A DNA stretch of 64,000 nt, from positions 69,336,781 through 69,400,780 of the forward strand of contig CM023539.1 in the NCBI GenBank assembly GCA_013350335.1, read 5' to 3'. Below are positions 59,434 through 64,000 of the stretch, piece by piece. A model generated the notes under the pieces. The model searched no databases. It was not told the origin of the DNA and saw only the letters and a list, made by a program, of their open reading frames with translations. The position numbers and the translations under genes were made by a program. Positions within the stretch are counted from its first letter, which is position 1; the number at the start of each line of letters is the position of its first letter. Origin of the DNA: Chimonanthus salicifolius (taxonomy: Eukaryota; Streptophyta; Magnoliopsida; Laurales; Calycanthaceae).

Positions 59434-62400
59434 AGGGTTTATGGCTTTACGGTTTCAGGGTATTAGGGTTTTAAGGTTTAGGGTTTAGGGTTTAAGGTTT
59501 AGGGTTTATTTTTTAGGGTTTAGGGTTTAGGGCTTAGGGTTTTAGGGTTTAGGGTTTAGGGTTTTAGGATTTTAGGATTTAGGGTTTAGGGTTTAGGGTT
59601 TAGGTTTTAGGGTACGATTCATGATTTAGTTTTAGAGTTTAGGGTTTTAGGGGTTTAGGCTTTAGGGTTAGGGGTTTAAGATATAAGGTTTTAGGTTTTA
59701 AGGTTTACGGCTTTAGATTTCTTGGGTTTTAGGGTTTAGGGTAGGGTTTTCGGGTTGAGGGTTTTAGGGTTTAGGGTATGGGGTTTAGGGTTTAAGGGTT
59801 TGGGGTTTTATGGTTTAGGGTTTAGGATTTAGGGTTTAAGGGTTTTAGGATTTAGGGTTTTAGGGTTTTAGGGTTTTAAGATTTTATGGTATTAGGGTTT
59901 TAAGGTTTAGGGTTTAGGGTTTAGAGTTTGTGGTTGAGGGTTTTTTTTTTAGATTTTAGGGTTTATGGCTTTAGGGGTTTAGGGTATTAGGGTTTTCAAG
60001 TTTAGGGTTTAGGGTTTATTTTTTAGGATTTAGGCTTTAAGGTTTTGGGTTTAGGGTTTTATCATTTTAGGGTCTTGGGGGTTTAGGGTTTAGTGTTTTA
60101 GGGGTTTTAGGGTTTTAGTGTTTAGGATTTAGTGTTCAAGTTTTTTGGTTTTGGGTTTAGGGTTTAGGGTTTTAGGGGGTCAGGGTTTTAGGGTTTAGGG
60201 TTTAGGTTTAGGGTTTTAGGTCTAGGGTTTTAGGGGTCTAGGTTTTAGGGTTTAGGGTTTTAGGGTTTAGGGTTTTATTGTTTTAGGGTTTTATTGTCTA
60301 GGATTTAGGGTTTTAGGGTTTTAGGGATTAGGGTTTTAGGGGTTTTAGCTTTAGGGTTTAGGGTTTAGAATATAAGGTTTTAGGATTTAGGGATCAGGGG
60401 TTTAGGGTTTTTGGGTTTTAGGGTTTAGGGTATGGTTTTCGGGTTGTGGGTTTTAGGGTTTAGGGTATGGGTTATAGGGTTTAAGGGTTTGGGGTTTTAT
60501 GGTTTAGGGTTTTAGGGGTTTAGGGTTTTAGCGTATAGGGTTTTAGGGTTTAGGTTTTAGGGTTTTAGGCTTTAGGGTTTAAGGTTTAGGGTTTAGGGTG
60601 TAAGGTTTAGGGTTTAGGGTTTTATGATTTTCTGCTTTCAGTTTTTAGGGATTTAGGGGTTTAGGGTTTAGGGTTTTAGGGTTTCAGGGTTTAGTGTTTA
60701 GGGTGTAGGGTTTTCAGGTTTTAGGGTTTGGGGTAGAGTTGAGGGTTGAGGGTTTTAGGTTTTAAGGGTTTAGGGTTTTATGGTTTAGGGTTTTAGGGGT
60801 TTAGGTTTTAGGGTTTAGTATTTAGGGTTTTGGGTTTTAGGGTTTAGGGTTTTAGGGTTTTGGGGTGTGTTTTAGGATTAAGGTTTTAACATTTTAGGGT
60901 TTTCGGGTTTTAAAGTTTTGGATTTTAGGGGTTTAGGGTTTAGGGTTTAGGGATCAGAGTTTAGGGTTTATGGTTTAGGGTTTTATCATTTTAGGGTTTT
61001 GGGGGTTTAGGGTTTAAGATTTTAGGGTTCGGGGTTTTAGGGTTTTAGTGTTTAGGGTTTAGTGTGTAGGTTTTTTGGTTTAGGGTTTAGGGTTTAGGTT
61101 TTAGGATTTTAGGGTTTTAGGGGGTTAGGGTTTTAGGATTTAGGGTTTAGGTTTCAGGGTTTAGGGTTTTAGGGGTTTAGGGTTTAGGGTTTAGGATTTT
61201 AGGGTTTAGGGTTTTAGGGTTTTAGGGTTTTATTGTCTAGGATTTAGGGTTTTAGGCTTTTAGGGATTTAGGGCGTAGGGTTTAGGGTTTTAGGGTTTTA
61301 GGGGTTTAGGGTTTAGGGTTTAGGGTTTTAGGGTTTTAGGGATTATGATTTTAGGGGTTTAGGCTTTAGGCTTTAGGTTTTAAGGTTTAGGGTTTAGGTT
61401 TTAGGGTTTAGGATTTTAGCGTTTAGGGTTTTAGGGTGTTAAGGTTTAGGCTTAGGGTTTTAGGATTTTAGGGTATTAGGGTTTTAAGGTTTAGGGTTTA
61501 GGGTTTAGGGTTTAAGGTTCAGGCTTTATTTTTTAGGGTTTAGGGTTTATGGCTTTACGGTTTCAGGGTATTAGGGTTTTAAGGTTTAGGGTTTGTTTTG
61601 TAGGGTTTAGGGTTTAGGGCTTAGGGGTTTAGGGTTTAGGGTTTAGGGTTTTAGGATTTTAGGATTTAGGGTTTAGGGTTTAGGGTTTAGGTTTTAGGGT
61701 GCGATTCATGATTTAGTTTTAGAGTTTAGGGTTTTAGGGGTTTAGGCTTTAGGGTTTAGGGTTTAAGATATAAGGTTTTAGGTTTTAAGGTTTACGGCTT
61801 TAGATTTCTTGGGTTTTAGGGTTTAGGGTAGGGTTTTCGGGTAGAGGGTTTTAGGGTTTAGGGTATGGGGTTTAGGGTTTAAGGGTTTGGGGTTTTATGG
61901 TTTAGGGTTTAGGATTTAGGGTTTAAGGGTTTTTGGATTTAGGGTTTTAGGGTTTTAGGGTTTTAAGATTTTATGGTATTAGGGTTTTAAGGTTTAGGGT
62001 TTAGGGTTTAGAGTTTGTGGTTCAGGGTTTTTTTTTTTAGATTTTAGGGTTTATGGCTTTAGGGTTTTAGGGTATTAGGGTTTTCAGGTTTAGGGTTTAG
62101 GGTTTATTTTTTAGGATTTAGGCTTTAAGTTTTAGGATAGGGTTTTATCATTTTAGGGTTTTGGGGCTTTAGGGTTTAGTGTTTTAGGGGTTTTAGGGTT
62201 TTAGTGTTTAGGGTTTAGTGTTTAAGTTTTTTGGTTTTGGGTTTAGGGTTTAGGGTTTTAGGGGGTCAGGGTTTTAGGATTTAGGGTTTAGGGTTTTAGG
62301 TCTAGGGTTTTAGGGGTTTAGGTTTTAGGGTTTAGGGTTTTAGGGTTTAGGGTTTTAGGGTTTAGGGTTTTATTGTTTTAGGGTTTTATTGTCTAGGATT

Positions 62401-64000
62401 TAGGGTTTTAGGGTTTTAGGGATTAGGGTTTTAGGGGTTTTAGCTTTAGGGTTTTAGAGTTTCAGGGTTTAGTGTTTAGGGTGTAGGGTTTTCAGGTTTT
62501 AGGGTTTGGGGTAGAGTTGAGGGTTGAGGGTTTTAGGTTTTAAGGGTTTAGGGTTTTATGGTTTAGTGTTTTAGGGGTTTAGGGTTTTAGGGTTTAGTAT
62601 TTAGGGTTTTTGGGTTTTAGGGTTTAGGGTTTTAGGGTTTTGGGGTGTGTTTTAGGATTAAGGTTTTAACATTTTAGGGTTTTCGGGTTTTAGAGTTTTG
62701 GGTTTTAGGGGTTTAGGGTTTAGGGTTTAGGGATCAGAGTTTAGGGTTTATGGTTTAGGGTTTTATCGTTTTAGGGTTTTGGGGGCTTAGGGTTTAAGAT
62801 TTTAGGGTTTGGGGTTTTAGGGTTTTAGTGTTTAGGGTTTAGTGTGTAGGTTTTTTGGTTTAGGGTTTAGGGTTTAGGGTTTAGGATTTTAGGGTTTTAG
62901 GGGGTTAGGGTTTTAGGATTTAGGGTTTAGGTTTCAGGGTTTAGGGTTTTAGGGGTTTAGGGTTTAGGGTTTAGGATTTTAGGGTTTTAGGTTTTAGGGT
63001 TTAGGGTTTAGGGTTTTAGGGTGCGGTTCTGGATTTAGTTTTAGAGTTTAGGGTTTTAGGGGTTGAGGGTTTAGGGTTTACGGTTTACGGTTTAGGGTTT
63101 ACGGTTTACGGTTTAGGGTTTAGGGCTTAGAATTTTGGGGTTTAGGGTTTAGGGTTTAGGGTATAGGGTTTAGTGTTTAGGATTTTACCGTTTTAGGGTT
63201 TTAGGGTTTTAGTGTTTGGGATTTTAGGGGTTTTGGGTCTTAGGGTTTAGGGTATGGTTTTCGGGTTGTGGGTTTTAGGGTTTAGGGTATGGGGTATAGG
63301 GTTTAAGGGTTTGGGGTTTTATGGTTTAGGGTCTTAGGGGTTTAGGGTTTTAGCGTATAGGGTTTTAGGGTTTAGGATTTAGGGTTTTAGGGTTTAGGAT
63401 TTTAGCGTTTAGGGTTTTAGGGTTTTAAGGTTTAGGGTTTAGGGTTTTAGGATTTTTGGGTATCAGCGTTTTAAGGTTTAGGGTTTGGGGTTTAGGGTTT
63501 AAGGTTCAGGGTTTATTTTTTTGGGTTTAGGGTTTTAGTGTATTAGGGTTTTAAGGTTTAGGGTTTAGGGTTTAAGGTTTAGGGTTTATTTTTTAGGGTT
63601 TAGGGCTTAGAGTTTAGGGTTTTAGGATTTAGGGTTTAGGGTTTTAGGGTTCAGGATTTAGGGTTTAGGGTTTGGGGTTTTAGGGTGCGATTCATGATTT
63701 AGTTTTAGAGTTTATGGTTTTAGTGATTATGGTTTTAGGGGTTTAGGCTTTAGGGTTTAGGGTTTAAGATATAAGGTTATAGGATTTAGGGTTTGCAGCT
63801 TTAGGGTTTTTGGGTTTTTGGGTTTAGAGTAGGGTTTTCGGGTTGAGGGTTTTTCGGGTTTAGGGTATGGGGTATGGGGTTTAGGGTTTAAGGATTTTGT
63901 GTTTTACAGTTTAGGGTTTTAGATGTTTAGGGTTTTGGTTTTAGGGTTTTAGGGTTTTAATGTTTAGGGTTTTAGGGTTTACGGTTTTTGGGTTTAGAGT
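59434..64000 (+). repeat. Degenerate telomere-like array 2, with ~2-kb higher-order repeat
   Basis: TTTAGGG/TTTTAGGG variants with the G-rich strand on plus continue to the end of the window. Landmark variants recur at long spacing. CGATTCATGATTTAG occurs at 59625, 61702 and 63688. GTAGAGTTGAGGG occurs at 60733 and 62511. ATGGCTTTACGG occurs at 59441 and 61549. So about 2-kb blocks were duplicated after the units had diverged. No gene seen. Confidence 0.93.

Noticed and set aside
59434..64000. True chromosome end (telomere)
   Set aside because: Units are highly variable with almost no long perfect TTTAGGG runs, and the array has large internal duplications. It may be subtelomeric or interstitial, but functional telomere sequence is not shown.

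Overview
This window is plant nuclear heterochromatin. Three things show it: long degenerate arrays of the plant telomere-type unit TTTAGGG, several LTR retrotransposons primed by the initiator-methionine-tRNA site TGGTATCAGAGC, and gag-pol polyproteins of the plant Ty3/gypsy chromovirus type (CCHC gag, DSG protease, FIDD reverse transcriptase, RNase H, DDE integrase, then a chromodomain-like tail). I see no host protein gene, rRNA or tRNA. A flowering plant is most likely, but the sequence does not give the species. Two runs of exactly 100 N (2572-2671, 33463-33562) are assembly gaps.

Layout, left to right. 1-2571: decayed family-B element cut by gap 1. 2672-3649: orphan piece of a related LTR (family E). 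3650-14007: family-D element arranged tail/LTR/internal/LTR, preceded by 132 bp from the end of another D copy. 14008-20348: the tail of a family-C LTR, 257 bp of D-related repeats, a complete family-A LTR (16033-19560), and the start of an extra zinc-knuckle ORF. That ORF is cut at 20348 by a reverse-oriented family-B element (20349-33462). This B element in turn carries a solo LTR (27605-31366) with the target duplication GTTCC. 33563-36954: telomere-like array 1. 36955-38399 and 39207-39338: reverse-oriented D-related LTR debris, interrupted by an 807-bp TRIM (38400-39206, duplication CACCT) and by a family-C element with both LTRs (39339-49454, duplication ACAAG). 49455-49711: the same debris again. 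49712-59433: family-A element with a 5' LTR, an intact extra ORF, gag-pol with three nonsense codons, and a 3' LTR broken after 173 bp. 59434-64000: telomere-like array 2.

The A, B and C LTRs are very long (3.4-3.8 kb) and share one plan. A U3 with short hairpins is followed by a purine-rich stretch ending in a strong splice-donor consensus (GTAAGT). Then comes a 1-1.3 kb AT-rich zone studded with near-perfect palindromes (GGGTTCGGCCAT - short loop - ATGGCCGAACCC). The plan closes with a conserved GGGCGCGTT/AACGCCC stem next to an acceptor-like site. After the primer site lies a conserved leader with another donor-like site. Acceptor-like sites sit just before the extra ORF and just before gag.

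The most unusual content is the additional ORF upstream of gag in families A and C: acidic, with a tandem 25-residue repeat and three CCHC/C2HC zinc knuckles. Next are the palindrome-rich, possibly intron-containing LTRs. Segment 14008-20348 is a close duplicate of 47698-54044. Every gag-pol here is broken, so the elements look inactive as they stand.
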